Of a stretch of 33,349 bases of DNA, positions 1-7,873 are shown one piece after another. The DNA comes from Gammaproteobacteria bacterium. Its GTDB lineage: Bacteria; Pseudomonadota; Gammaproteobacteria; Eutrophobiales; Eutrophobiaceae. Both the position numbers and the translations under genes were made by a program. The notes under the pieces were generated by a model. It did not search any database. It saw nothing but the letters and a program-made list of their open reading frames with translations, and was not told the DNA's origin. The DNA is taken from NCBI GenBank assembly GCA_003250975.1, contig QKIY01000013.1, positions 1-33,349 of the forward strand. The letters run 5' to 3'. Numbering within the stretch: position 1 is the first letter of the stretch; each line of letters opens with the position of its first letter.

Positions 1-24
1 AAAAGTGGCAGGAGTGATTTGATT

Positions 25-459
25 TTATTTATGCACGGTCAGTACCGGCGCCTCAGCGTGCCGTATGACACGTTCCGCGACACTGCCAAGCAACACATGG
101 GTCAGGCCGGTTTTCCCCCGCGTGCCCATAACAATCATGTCAGCATGGTTTTCCCTGGCCGACGAAATGATTTCCACGTGGGGAACTCCCTCGTAAACGC
201 CGGTAGTAATTTTTACCTCCGGTATTTTAGTCTCCTTGATAAATTCATTGAGCTTGGCACCGAGTCGTTTCTGGATTTGATCTTCCAGGTCCACGGGGGC
301 TTCATATACCGCCTCCGGCAGGGAAGAAGCAGGCAATTGAAAAACATGGATAACGTATAATTCCGCACCGAAACGGTTGGCCAGATCTGCGGCGGTCTGC
401 AGTACGCGCGTGGAAATATCGGAAAAATCCACGGGACAAAGTATTCGTTTATATTCCAT
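25..459 (-). CDS. Universal stress protein (UspA family)
   Basis: This is a 144-residue single-domain cytoplasmic Usp protein of normal family length. It opens with the typical beta strand KRILCPVDFSD, and near the C-terminus it carries the ATP-binding loop G-x2-G-x9-G-S (GTRGKTGLTHVLLGS) followed by the usual PVLTVHK end. This places it with the ATP-binding Usp proteins that help cells survive starvation, oxidative or respiratory stress; the exact trigger cannot be read from the sequence. The ATG is preceded on the minus strand by an AAGGAAG ribosome site. It is divergent from the membrane protein genes that follow, across about 300 bases. Family assignment is very secure; the specific role is unknown. 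Confidence 0.95.
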   Translation of the reverse strand: MEYKRILCPVDFSDISTRVLQTAADLANRFGAELYVIHVFQLPASSLPEAVYEAPVDLEDQIQKRLGAKLNEFIKETKIPEVKITTGVYEGVPHVEIISSARENHADMIVMGTRGKTGLTHVLLGSVAERVIRHAEAPVLTVHK

Positions 460-757
460 GAGTCTGTTCTTCCTTACAGGTTGTTTTTGATATTATCTGG
501 ACAATAAGAATCAAAAGGGCCAGTGTCAATTGATTTTACTCACCACTGCAACCAATGGGGCCAGGCCTTGCACTGCCAGATTTTTGGCATCTTATTTTTA
601 TCTATAAATCAATATATTAATCAGCCTGTTATCAAGCATTGCGCCACGCTTTCCTTTTCAATCGTCCGTTGGAAATGGGCTTAGAGGGTACTAGAATTAT
701 ATTTAACACCTGATTTTTCGTTGCAGCATATGCGCTGCAATGAGCATGGAGGTTGGC
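460..757. other. Divergent intergenic region with degenerate repeat
   Basis: This spacer separates the minus-strand stress gene from the plus-strand membrane protein gene and must hold both promoters. No coding frame is convincing. AT-rich sequence around 590-620 and 690-715 could hold promoters, but no clear -35/-10 pair was found. It contains short blocks that recur elsewhere in the window: 508-537 resembles 7898-7926, 558-583 resembles 4032-4056, and 617-637 matches 4091-4111 with one mismatch. Confidence 0.5.
508..637. repeat. Degenerate dispersed repeat, copy A
   Basis: Three blocks in this stretch have relatives in other gene spacers of the window. The block at 617-637 (TTAATCAGCCTGTTATCAAG) differs by one base from 4091-4111. 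The block at 558-583 resembles 4032-4056 (GGGTCAGGTCTTGCAGTGCC). The block at 508-537 (GAATCAAAAGG... TTGATTT) resembles 7898-7926. No flanking transposase is present, so this is best described as a decayed dispersed repeat of unknown family. Confidence 0.5.
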
Positions 758-1213
758 ATGGATAAGGCAACAATAAGAGTAGGGTTGTTACTCGGGATCG
801 TAGTTACGTTAGGCTTATTCATATCACACGGCCTTTTTCACTGGCAAGATTTAGTGTGTGAGGTAGGCGCTTACTGCAGGTGGGGTTGGGTCGCCCTTAC
901 TATCACGCTTGCGCTGGCTATGATCATTACTCTTTTCGGCTTGCTGGCCCTGCCAGGCGCACGCACCGATGAAGGGGTGTTCCGGGAAGACAGGATACGA
1001 ATGTCCATCGCGGCAACTTTGTTGGTGGTCTACTTTGTGCTTTTCTGCAACGCCGTTTTATTTGGTGAATCGGACCAGAACATCAACTTCAAAATGATGG
1101 ATACGATGACTACGTTAATGACTATTGTATTGCCGTTCTATTTCGGTACTTCAGGACTGGTTGAGTGGTCGAAGCAAAGAGGAGAACGCTCAGAAAACAC
1201 ATCTAATGAATAG
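758..1213 (+). CDS. Four-helix membrane protein, paralogue 1
   Basis: A small integral membrane protein of unknown function. Four hydrophobic segments are visible: one right after MDKATIRVG, two flanking the conserved loop LPGARTDEG (around residues 65-75), and one in the C-terminal MTTLMTIVLPFYFGTSGLVEW segment. The start is set at 758 rather than the upstream in-frame ATG at 740, because a GGAGG site lies about 5 bases before it and the paralogue downstream begins the same way (MDKATIK). It is followed after about 130 bases by that paralogue, which shares helices 2-4 almost unchanged. The two clearly arose by tandem duplication. No enzymatic motif is seen. Confidence 0.75.
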   Translation: MDKATIRVGLLLGIVVTLGLFISHGLFHWQDLVCEVGAYCRWGWVALTITLALAMIITLFGLLALPGARTDEGVFREDRIRMSIAATLLVVYFVLFCNAVLFGESDQNINFKMMDTMTTLMTIVLPFYFGTSGLVEWSKQRGERSENTSNE

Positions 1214-1349
1214 TACCGGAATTACCTTCGGTCTGTGCAAACCGTTGTGGAAGCGATGGTTTGTAGTTCGAAGCAGACGCCAGGACGTTTTGAAATATCG
1301 TAAAAAATGTTGTGGAAATTCTGTATAGACCATGAAAATGGAGAACAAT

Positions 1350-1955
1350 ATGGACAAGGCAACGATAAAGCTAGGTTTGGTGCTCGGGATCGTTGTTACG
1401 GTAGGCATAGTCGTGACATATATCATCTTTCAAAATCCAGGGTTGGTGTGTCAGGGGTTTAAAACCCAACCCCCAGAGATAATCGCCCAACTTCAGGAGA
1501 AAAACGCTCAACTTAGGGGGATTAACGCCCAGCTAGAAAAGTTAAATATCCAACCCCAAGGGTTAGAAGAACAACTACAAGATATAAATTACCAACTCCA
1601 GCAGATTAATGCCGGGCCTGTCTGCCAATGGGGTTGGGCCACTCTTACCATTACGCTCATGCTGGCTATGGTCATTACTCTTTTCGGCCTGTTAGCACTA
1701 CCAGGTGCTCGCACCGATGAAGGGATTTTCCGCGAAGAAAGGGTACGATTTGCCATCGCGGGAACTTTATTGGTGGTCTACTTTGTGCTTTTCTGCAACG
1801 CCGTTTTATTTGGCGAGGGAGACAAGAGCATCAATTCAAAAATGATGGATACACTGACTATGTTAATGACCATCGTCCTGCCGTTCTATTTCGGTACTTC
1901 AGGACTGGTTGAGTGGGCGAAGCGAAGGGGTGGTAACTCAGGAAACACAAATTAG
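1350..1955 (+). CDS. Four-helix membrane protein with inserted coiled coil, paralogue 2
   Basis: This is the tandem paralogue of the gene at 758. It has the same first helix (MDKATIKLGLVLGIVVTVG), the same LPGARTDEG loop and the same VLPFYFGTSGLVEW C-terminal helix. It differs by about 50 extra residues between helix 1 and helix 2, rich in Gln, Leu and Asn with heptad-like spacing (QLQEKNAQLRGINAQLEKLN and QLQDINYQLQQINAG). This is a probable coiled coil between the membrane segments, suggesting oligomerisation or partner contact. The start at 1350 has a GGAG site 6 bases upstream. The function is unknown; expansion of the loop in this copy, or loss in the other, are both possible. Confidence 0.78.
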   Translation: MDKATIKLGLVLGIVVTVGIVVTYIIFQNPGLVCQGFKTQPPEIIAQLQEKNAQLRGINAQLEKLNIQPQGLEEQLQDINYQLQQINAGPVCQWGWATLTITLMLAMVITLFGLLALPGARTDEGIFREERVRFAIAGTLLVVYFVLFCNAVLFGEGDKSINSKMMDTLTMLMTIVLPFYFGTSGLVEWAKRRGGNSGNTN

Positions 1956-2061
1956 TAGCGCCGAAATCACTTCGGCTTGCCCGGCCCGCTGTGGGAGCGG
2001 CAGGTTGCAGCTTGAAACCGACGCTGGGGAGGTGTGATGTCTTCTAACAAATCAATATGCC

Positions 2062-2901
2062 ATGCCCGTTGATTTCAAAAAACCAGCCCATATCCTTGCT
2101 GTCCACGGTGTGCAGACAGGTGAAGACGGGGATATCAAAAGTGATCAACAAATACGTGCATTGATAACCCGGTCGCTGGCTGATATCCATGTGGAAAAGG
2201 AATTCCAGGTCAATGGATATGTTTACGAAAACATCAATGATAATTCCCAGAAATTCTATAAGCTGATTGCAGATGCGTTGTCCGCCGGCAACCCGCTGGT
2301 TGCAACAGCGCTAGATAAGGCCATCGACCTGGTTGGTGACGTTGTTACGGCTGCAGAGAATACCAGCACGGCCCACACAATTCGCAAGGGACTGCGGGAT
2401 GCAATCCTGGCTTCTTATCGGTCACACAACCAGCTTGTCATCGTGGCGCATAGTCTTGGCACAGTTTATGCGCTTGATGTCATTAACGAACTGATTGCAG
2501 ACGCAAGGTATTTCAAGGGTGATGATCGCAAAACCTGGCCCGTGCAAGGATTCGTCAGTATGGGCAGCCCTCTGGGACTCGGCCTGGACATCGCTGGTGT
2601 GAAGATTTTCGAGAAGCGCAAGATTAACAGCATAGCTGACGCCAGTTTCAGCCTGTTCCCGTGGCATAACTATTACAACCGGCTGGACCCGGTTGTCAGC
2701 GGCAGTATCTTTGGTGAACCTGTAGACATTGATAATGCGAAGGGCCCCGTGGAAATGCGTTATGGACCTTCTGTACTTGGTTCGAACTGGTTATTGAAGG
2801 GCCATGTCGTTACATCAGGACAGCAATGGCTGCTGGCGCATTTCGCGTACTGGAACAACCCTGTGATCGGTGATCGGCTGGTGGACATGCTATGGGGGTA
2901 A
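2062..2901 (+). CDS. Alpha/beta-hydrolase-fold protein (lipase/esterase-like)
   Basis: This 279-residue protein has the layout of an alpha/beta hydrolase. An N-terminal strand HILAVHGVQT could supply the oxyanion hole, the nucleophile elbow VIVAHSLGTVYAL puts the catalytic Ser at residue 131 (the A-H-S-L-G variant of G-x-S-x-G), and late segments YYNRLDPVV and LKGHVVTSGQQW offer Asp and His candidates. There is no signal peptide, so it is probably cytoplasmic. Its relatives are often labelled only as hypothetical or lipase-like, and the substrate cannot be predicted. The next gene starts 2 bases after its stop, which implies co-transcription with that lipoprotein. Confidence 0.75.
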   Translation: MPVDFKKPAHILAVHGVQTGEDGDIKSDQQIRALITRSLADIHVEKEFQVNGYVYENINDNSQKFYKLIADALSAGNPLVATALDKAIDLVGDVVTAAENTSTAHTIRKGLRDAILASYRSHNQLVIVAHSLGTVYALDVINELIADARYFKGDDRKTWPVQGFVSMGSPLGLGLDIAGVKIFEKRKINSIADASFSLFPWHNYYNRLDPVVSGSIFGEPVDIDNAKGPVEMRYGPSVLGSNWLLKGHVVTSGQQWLLAHFAYWNNPVIGDRLVDMLWG

Positions 2902-2903
2902 TC

Positions 2904-3461
2904 ATGGAAAGAGTCAAGATGATCCCGGCGCTGTTGATAGCACTCGCTATTACTGGCTGCATATCAAATTATCAATACCGATCATACGGTAACGTTACTG
3001 CTATTGATGGCGAAATGCATCAGGCGGTAATTTACTGGCATAAGGATGAGGGCTGGCTGTGGTACGGGAAGAAATATGAACAACTGAATTCGGATGCAAC
3101 AATGCGAATATGCGGCTCGACTTCCCTCAAAACATTTGCATTGGAGGATGATGGTACTGTTGAATTACAAAGCAGGTCTGATGATTTTCTGGTCGCCCGT
3201 ATCGATGACGCCGGTAATTTAGAACCCATGCCTGAAGAGCTTCTCCGGGAAGGTGGCCGGTGTGGTTTAATCCTGGTTGAGGGAAAGCCCGTCGGTATGC
3301 AAGGTCTGCGCGAAGATGTGCGTCCGGAGTTAGTTATTCTGTGTAAAAATGACATTAATACTGATCGTTACCCGGAAGTTGGGAAGTACCTTTTTGATCC
3401 GGTGTCGCGCATGGAGACGGATGAAGACCGTAGCGGGCCAGATGCGTGTCTAGGTCCTTAA
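2904..3461 (+). CDS. Lipoprotein of unknown function
   Basis: The product begins with a short hydrophobic signal ending in the lipobox AITGC, with lipidated Cys at residue 19, so it should be anchored to a cell membrane facing the periplasm. The remaining ~165 residues (Cys pairs, acidic C-terminus) match no family I recognise. The start at 2904 was preferred to the in-frame ATG at 2892 because a GGGGG run sits about 5 bases upstream. It is nearly contiguous with the hydrolase gene before it, and the two probably form an operon. It belongs to a row of lipoprotein genes between 2904 and 6958. Confidence 0.7.
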   Translation: MERVKMIPALLIALAITGCISNYQYRSYGNVTAIDGEMHQAVIYWHKDEGWLWYGKKYEQLNSDATMRICGSTSLKTFALEDDGTVELQSRSDDFLVARIDDAGNLEPMPEELLREGGRCGLILVEGKPVGMQGLREDVRPELVILCKNDINTDRYPEVGKYLFDPVSRMETDEDRSGPDACLGP

Positions 3462-3500
3462 ATTAGCTTTTTTATTACTTCGAGTGACTTCTATTTATAA

Positions 3501-4004
3501 ATGTTTACATCTATGCGTCGATTGTCTTATGTCGCTTTATTACTTTTTCTGCTGGTGTTAGGGGCCTGCGCTACAGTAGCTACCGGTCCGTCATTCCTCG
3601 AAGCAAAGGCGCCTCCGCCCCCGAACGGCAAGGCAACAATTTACGTCTATCGTGAACATGCCGAACCTATAAAATGGGGAACTACAATCTTCTTTGCCTC
3701 CGCAGAAGTCGCTACTCTAAGCGAAGGCGCGTTTACGTGGGCTTATGTGTCACCTGGTGCGCTATTGATTCGCGTAACGTGGCCCGCCCTTTCCGGTCAG
3801 AAGGACGCACAGCTACAATTACTTATTGAACCTGATCACACCTACTTTCTAGAGGTCAAAGGCATCTCGCGCGGATTTGGTGTCGGTATTGGTTTCATCG
3901 TCACGCGCATCGGTTCCAGCTTGAATGAAGTCAACCCCGAAGTGGCACCAGATATTATCGAGAGTTGTTGTAAGTATCAGAAGGCGTTAACCAACCTTTA
4001 CTGA
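3501..4004 (+). CDS. DUF2846-like lipoprotein
   Basis: The N-terminus has two arginines, a hydrophobic stretch and the lipobox VLGAC (Cys 23), so this is a lipoprotein. After a Pro-rich linker (APPPPNGKATIYVYRE) comes a beta-rich domain. The segments ATIYVYR, PGALLIRVTWPAL and PDHTYFLEVKG resemble the DUF2846 family, whose function is unknown. A second in-frame ATG at 3513 (MRRLSYV) is an equally likely start; neither has a strong ribosome site. It lies 39 bases behind the preceding lipoprotein gene on the same strand. Membership of DUF2846 is by pattern memory and should be confirmed by a profile search. Confidence 0.65.
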   Translation: MFTSMRRLSYVALLLFLLVLGACATVATGPSFLEAKAPPPPNGKATIYVYREHAEPIKWGTTIFFASAEVATLSEGAFTWAYVSPGALLIRVTWPALSGQKDAQLQLLIEPDHTYFLEVKGISRGFGVGIGFIVTRIGSSLNEVNPEVAPDIIESCCKYQKALTNLY

Positions 4005-4293
4005 AAACCAGTAAAGTAAAATTACGAATCAGGGTCAGGTCTTGCAGTGCCACATTCGAAGCACATTAATTATCCTGCAAAAATATCCAGTTAATCAGCT
4101 TGTTATCAAGCCATTTATTCGCCTTAACACGGCCGTCATACGCTGTCCGGGTCGTGTTACAATGGATTTACTGCTGCTATAACAAGAACCCAATCGAGTG
4201 GCTGCAAGATGGAGGCTACCCCCCCCAATAAGGAAATCCCGGCGTTCGGTTGCGGGCGTGATTACTAACCAAGGCAATTAGAAGGAGGGTGTA
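4005..4293. other. Intergenic region with repeat copy B
   Basis: No credible gene lies here. The stretch contains repeat-like blocks at 4032-4056 and 4091-4111 shared with the spacer near position 600, a run of eight C residues around 4210, and the AAGGAGGG ribosome site for the next gene just before 4294. The promoter for the lipoprotein pair downstream is probably inside, but I could not assign it. Confidence 0.5.
4032..4111. repeat. Degenerate dispersed repeat, copy B
   Basis: The blocks at 4032-4056 and 4091-4111 occur in the same order and at similar spacing as 558-583 and 617-637. The second block is 20 of 21 identical. They are two diverged copies of one short non-coding element. Confidence 0.5.
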
Positions 4294-4737
4294 ATGATTC
4301 GATTACTATGCGTATGCCTCGCTGCATTGTTACTGGTTTCCTGCACGACTTTTTCTCCCAGTCAGCCCCCTTCCGCAGCCGGACTTTATGGTCCCGAGCC
4401 GGTCAAGCAGGAAATTCCCGGGTCCAATGCCCAGGCGATTGTATCCAGAACGGTCAACTATACCCATGAGGAGGTTTTAGAGGCTGCCAGAACAGCCATG
4501 ATGAGAATCGGGTATAACGTGCAAGAGACGGACCCGGGTAAGGGGAAGATTGCGGGTTCAAAATTTAATTGCACGGCTACGGCGGCCATCTACGTCAGGC
4601 AGATAAATCCCGAACCCACATCGACTTTCACCATCGTGCTCGATGTCTATGACTGGATGTGCTCGGCTAATGATGGCGAAATCGGAATTGCTGACAACCT
4701 GGCAACCGAGATTCAAAAGGTGCTTTCGACTTACTGA
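4294..4737 (+). CDS. Small lipoprotein, duplicate copy 1
   Basis: A 147-residue lipoprotein with lipobox LLVSC (Cys 17), a conserved segment SAAGLYGPEPV and a folded domain beginning near IVSRTVNYTHEE. The domain holds two further Cys, in KFNCTA and DWMCSA, which could form a disulfide in the periplasm. A strong GAAGGAGG site lies before the ATG. It is about 60% identical by eye to the next gene, including the signal peptide and ribosome site, so the pair arose by tandem duplication. I do not recognise the domain; the helix-strand pattern after NYTHEEVLEAARTAM recalls small periplasmic lipoproteins that bind envelope components, which is inference only. Confidence 0.72.
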   Translation: MIRLLCVCLAALLLVSCTTFSPSQPPSAAGLYGPEPVKQEIPGSNAQAIVSRTVNYTHEEVLEAARTAMMRIGYNVQETDPGKGKIAGSKFNCTATAAIYVRQINPEPTSTFTIVLDVYDWMCSANDGEIGIADNLATEIQKVLSTY

Positions 4738-4773
4738 TACTGATTTCATAAGACAAATAAGAAGGAGAATGTA

Positions 4774-5208
4774 ATGACCCGATTACTATGCCTATTCATC
4801 GCTGCAATGTTACTGGTTTCCTGTGCATCTGCTCCCCCCTCTGCAGCCGGGCTTTATGGTCCCGAGCCGGTTGCGCAGGATATATCAGGCTCCAATGCCC
4901 AGTCAATTGTGTCCAGAACGGTTAACTATACGAGTGAAGAGATTTTTGAAGCGACAAAAACAGCAATGCTGAGGCTTGGGTATATTGTAGACGAGCAGAA
5001 TCAGAGTAAGGGGAAGATCACAGGTTCAGGCACTCATAATTGTGGTGCAGTGACCATGGCAATCTATATCAAACAGACTAGCCCTGAGCCGTCATCTACA
5101 TACACTGTCATTGCCGATCGACATGAATGGTATTGCTGGCTCGGTGGCGAATTCACTATTGCTAATGGTCTGGCAACTGAAATTCAGAAGGTGCTTGCAA
5201 CTTTTTGA
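4774..5208 (+). CDS. Small lipoprotein, duplicate copy 2
   Basis: This 144-residue lipoprotein has lipobox LLVSC (Cys 17) and is the sister of the gene at 4294. It shares the MxRLLC signal, SAAGLYGPEPV, SRTVNYTxEE, GKI.GS and NGLATEIQKVL. Cysteines in HNCGAV and WYCWLG correspond to those of the sister and may form the same disulfide. The spacer and GAAGGAGA ribosome site are also duplicated. The most diverged part is the region just after the lipobox, as expected for a linker. The family is unknown. Confidence 0.72.
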   Translation: MTRLLCLFIAAMLLVSCASAPPSAAGLYGPEPVAQDISGSNAQSIVSRTVNYTSEEIFEATKTAMLRLGYIVDEQNQSKGKITGSGTHNCGAVTMAIYIKQTSPEPSSTYTVIADRHEWYCWLGGEFTIANGLATEIQKVLATF

Positions 5209-5243
5209 TATCAGGATTTCCTGGTTCAAACTGCCAATATCAG

Positions 5244-6227
5244 ATGTGGTCAAAGATTATGACAGCAGTTGGATCAATGCCAGTTCTGTTATTCCTGGTG
5301 CTAATGGCTACTTCCGTCGTTACACGGGCGGATACACAACGCCAGGTTAAATTCATTTCTGATCCCGGTGGTGCAATCGTTTGCAAAAAGGCCGCGAGAA
5401 GTGAAACCTGCTTTGGGAAAACGCCGCTCAGCCTGGACCTGGAATTTGCCAACCTGAACGAATCGCAACGGTTATACATTTACAAGACAGGCTATGAAAG
5501 CAAGGAAGTACAGGTCGGTCCAGATTCAAATAAGATTTCTGTAAAACTCGAGAAACAGGAACTGTTTCCGAACCCGGGCGAGCAGGAAAACAATGATCTG
5601 AAAAAACTGCAGGAAGCTATCAATTCCAGGGTCGGGAATGCCATTTATTCGTACAAAGACGGGATGGACCAGAATTTCCAGCTCATCGGTATGATGGATG
5701 TTTTTCTCCATGAAAATCAGAGGATCTTTAATTTCAGCGTGCTGGTTAATAACGCCTCTGTCCTGAGAAAACTGAAAAAGGCTTCACGAATGCGAAATCA
5801 GCAAAAGAAGCACAGATCTATAATGGAAACACTGGATCAGGATGGAATATTCGATTTTTTTAATATGATCGCGCGGTCCGTGGCCTCATTACCCATCGAC
5901 GTCATTGAATTTAATGTGATGTTTTCAAAGGCACAGGCTGTCCTCGATTTTGATCAGGTACAAGAATACCGCAGCCGATGGAGCGGCAGGTCGTGTTCCG
6001 GTACGGGAAGCAGCCAGTATTGCGTAGACAGGTACGATATCTACACGGTAACCCGGGATGTCACCGTAGTGGATGACAAGGATGTCACCGTGAATTACGC
6101 GTTCATGGCCGACCCTAAGACACTGGGGCCATTCCTGGATTCCGGGATCTACGGTCACCTCGACAAGGTCAATATCTACACCAACGACAACCGTAAGAAT
6201 ACCTACGAGCTAATCACGGTTGATTAA
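5244..6227 (+). CDS. Exported PEGA-like protein
   Basis: About 327 residues. A signal peptide (hydrophobic VLLFLVLMATSVVTRA) leads into a PEGA-like module of about 70 residues: VKFISDPGGAIVCKK, then TPLSLDLEF, then KTGYESKEVQV. PEGA modules are surface or periplasmic beta repeats. The rest, including a Lys-rich helical region and a Ser/Gly/Cys loop WSGRSCSGTGSSQYC, is not recognised. The reading frame is open from a TTG at 5205 that overlaps the previous stop, but ATG at 5244 (MWSKIM) or 5259 (MTAVG) gives a normal signal peptide; I chose 5244 with modest confidence. It probably follows the lipoprotein pair in one transcript. Confidence 0.7.
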   Translation: MWSKIMTAVGSMPVLLFLVLMATSVVTRADTQRQVKFISDPGGAIVCKKAARSETCFGKTPLSLDLEFANLNESQRLYIYKTGYESKEVQVGPDSNKISVKLEKQELFPNPGEQENNDLKKLQEAINSRVGNAIYSYKDGMDQNFQLIGMMDVFLHENQRIFNFSVLVNNASVLRKLKKASRMRNQQKKHRSIMETLDQDGIFDFFNMIARSVASLPIDVIEFNVMFSKAQAVLDFDQVQEYRSRWSGRSCSGTGSSQYCVDRYDIYTVTRDVTVVDDKDVTVNYAFMADPKTLGPFLDSGIYGHLDKVNIYTNDNRKNTYELITVD

Positions 6228-6240
6228 TCACCACAGGGCC

Positions 6241-6267
6241 GGGTCATGTTTCTTCGACTCATGACCC
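6241..6267 (+). other. Hairpin after PEGA-like gene
   Basis: GGGTCATG at 6241-6248 pairs with CATGACCC at 6260-6267 around an 11-base loop, 14 bases after the stop codon. There is no T tract directly behind it, so it may be a transcript-end structure or processing site rather than a classic intrinsic terminator. Confidence 0.4.
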
Positions 6268-6391
6268 GATTGGCAGGTGTCCTGACAGCTGATTAAAAAA
6301 CCTGCTTTCACGTCTGCTTCACAAGGTTTTGACATAAATTACACCTGCTTGTCTCTATCATCAGTCTAAATTCATTGGTATTGGGCTGATT

Positions 6392-6958
6392 ATGAATTTC
6401 TCAAACATATTTCTGATGTTATTTCAGTTAAGTGCTTTTCTTCTTCTGACGGGGTGCGGTGTCATGTCTCAAAAACCGATTCAAACGGTCGATTCAGTCA
6501 ACCTTGATCGATTCATGGGCGACTGGTATGTCATCGCCAGTATTCCAACCTTCATCGAGAAAGATGCGTATAACGCCGTTGAGTCCTACGAACTGATCGA
6601 AGAAGGGACGGTGAAAACCACCTTTACGTTCAGGAAAGGCGGTTTTGATGGTGAAAAGAAAACCTATCACCCGACCGGTTACGTAAAAGACAAGGAGACT
6701 AACAGCGTCTGGGGAATGCAGTTCATCTGGCCAATCAAGGCTGATTACCGGATTGTGTACCTGGATGGTGCCTATACTCAGACCGTCATCGGCAGGCAGA
6801 AAAGGGACTATGCCTGGATCATGGCGCGTAGTCCCAGCATACCTGGCGAGGACTACCGCAAGTTATTACGCCTGCTCGAAAGGGAGGGATACGATATCAG
6901 CAAGATCAGGAAGGTCCCCCACCAGTGGAGCGAAAACGGTGTACAGGCGTCGGATTGA
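6392..6958 (+). CDS. blc: Lipocalin, outer-membrane lipoprotein Blc type
   Basis: This 188-residue lipoprotein has lipobox LLTGC (Cys 22) and the lipocalin signature GDWYVIASIPTF (the GxW motif), followed by a strand pattern and the conserved segments GYVKDKETNSVWGMQFIWPIKADYRI and DYAWIMARSP. The C-terminal helix region resembles bacterial Blc. Blc proteins bind lipids such as lysophospholipids at the outer membrane and are often induced in stress or stationary phase. It stands alone with its own ~160-base upstream spacer. A hairpin overlaps its stop. Family assignment is secure; the ligand is inferred from relatives. Confidence 0.92.
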   Translation: MNFSNIFLMLFQLSAFLLLTGCGVMSQKPIQTVDSVNLDRFMGDWYVIASIPTFIEKDAYNAVESYELIEEGTVKTTFTFRKGGFDGEKKTYHPTGYVKDKETNSVWGMQFIWPIKADYRIVYLDGAYTQTVIGRQKRDYAWIMARSPSIPGEDYRKLLRLLEREGYDISKIRKVPHQWSENGVQASD

Positions 6959-6990
6959 TTTGATATCAATCCCTGCCCTTTAATTTTCTT
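6952..6990 (+). terminator. Probable intrinsic terminator of the lipocalin gene
   Basis: GGATTGAT at 6952-6959 pairs perfectly with ATCAATCC at 6965-6972 around a 5-base loop, overlapping the stop codon. It is followed by a T-rich stretch (CCTTTAATTTTCTTT). The T run is interrupted and starts a few bases late, so confidence is moderate. On the other strand no T tract follows. Confidence 0.5.
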
Positions 6991-6997
6991 TACCCGC

Positions 6998-7744
6998 TTA
7001 CCGGTAATCCGGGTTGGGGAAATCCGGCCGGCAACCGGCATCCCATTTTGATCGTTGATTGCCGTGTGCGGGTATGCCGCCTGCATCCTTGATCATCCTT
7101 GCCAGGTGCATGAGATTCCATGTCATGAATGTCGTGTTACGGTTCGTGAAATCATTCTCGGGCCCGCCGGAGCCGGGGTCCAGGTACGACGGCCCTGGTC
7201 CTGCCTCTCCCAGCCAGGCCGCATCGGCCTGTGGCGGGATGACGTAGCCGAGGTGTTGTAAAGAGTAGAGGATATTCATGGCGCAGTGTTTCGCGCCATC
7301 CTCGTTTCCCGTGATCAGGCAGCCGCCCACGCGGCCGTAGTAGGCATATTGTCCAGCCTCGTTCAGGTCGCCTGAACTGGAATAAAGTCGTTCGATGGTC
7401 TTCGTGCAGACGGATGATTTTTCCCCCAGCCAGATCGGCGATGTCACGACCAGAATATTGGCGTCCTTGACCAGTTCATATATCTTTGGCCAGTCATCCT
7501 TTTTCCACCCCTGTTCAGTCATGTCCGGGTAGACACCGTAGGCAATATCGTAATCGACCGGGCGCAAGACATTAACCGAGATCCCGTTTTTTTCCATGAT
7601 CGCCTTAGAGATGTTGATGAGTCCCTCGGTGTGGGAAAGTTCGGGCGAACGTTTCAGCGTGCAGTTGAGAAATAGAGCCTTCAGGTCTGAAAAATCCCAT
7701 TTGCTGGACGCGCATTGTTCGAGTTGTTTTTCATTCAGGTTCAT
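6998..7744 (-). CDS. Flavodoxin-fold NAD(P)H-dependent oxidoreductase
   Basis: A 248-residue protein whose core begins with a flavodoxin-like strand and phosphate loop, LKALFLNCTLKRSPELSHTEGL, then VVTSPIWLGEKSS (a flavin-contacting loop typical of the NADPH-dependent FMN reductase group) and GGCLITGNEDGAKHC. It likely binds FMN and reduces small acceptors such as quinones or nitro compounds. The N-terminus (MNLNEKQLEQ...) is a short extra helix. A GGGAGGGAG site precedes the ATG. It is downstream of the DoxX gene on the same strand but separated by 218 bases, so co-transcription with that operon is uncertain. The substrate is not predictable. Confidence 0.85.
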   Translation of the reverse strand: MNLNEKQLEQCASSKWDFSDLKALFLNCTLKRSPELSHTEGLINISKAIMEKNGISVNVLRPVDYDIAYGVYPDMTEQGWKKDDWPKIYELVKDANILVVTSPIWLGEKSSVCTKTIERLYSSSGDLNEAGQYAYYGRVGGCLITGNEDGAKHCAMNILYSLQHLGYVIPPQADAAWLGEAGPGPSYLDPGSGGPENDFTNRNTTFMTWNLMHLARMIKDAGGIPAHGNQRSKWDAGCRPDFPNPDYR

Positions 7745-7873
7745 GTCGCTCCCTCCCTGATTGGTTCCCTGGCTTAAGTATAGATAAAATCATTGGTGCC
7801 AGCGTGCGCCAACAGGGTCTTTAATTCTTATCTAAACGACAGGCCCTATGAGACGTGCACGAACAACCGGTGC

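Noticed and set aside
6241-6267. Hairpin after the PEGA-like gene considered as a strong intrinsic terminator
   Set aside because: No T tract follows within a few bases, so it was kept only as an unspecified hairpin.
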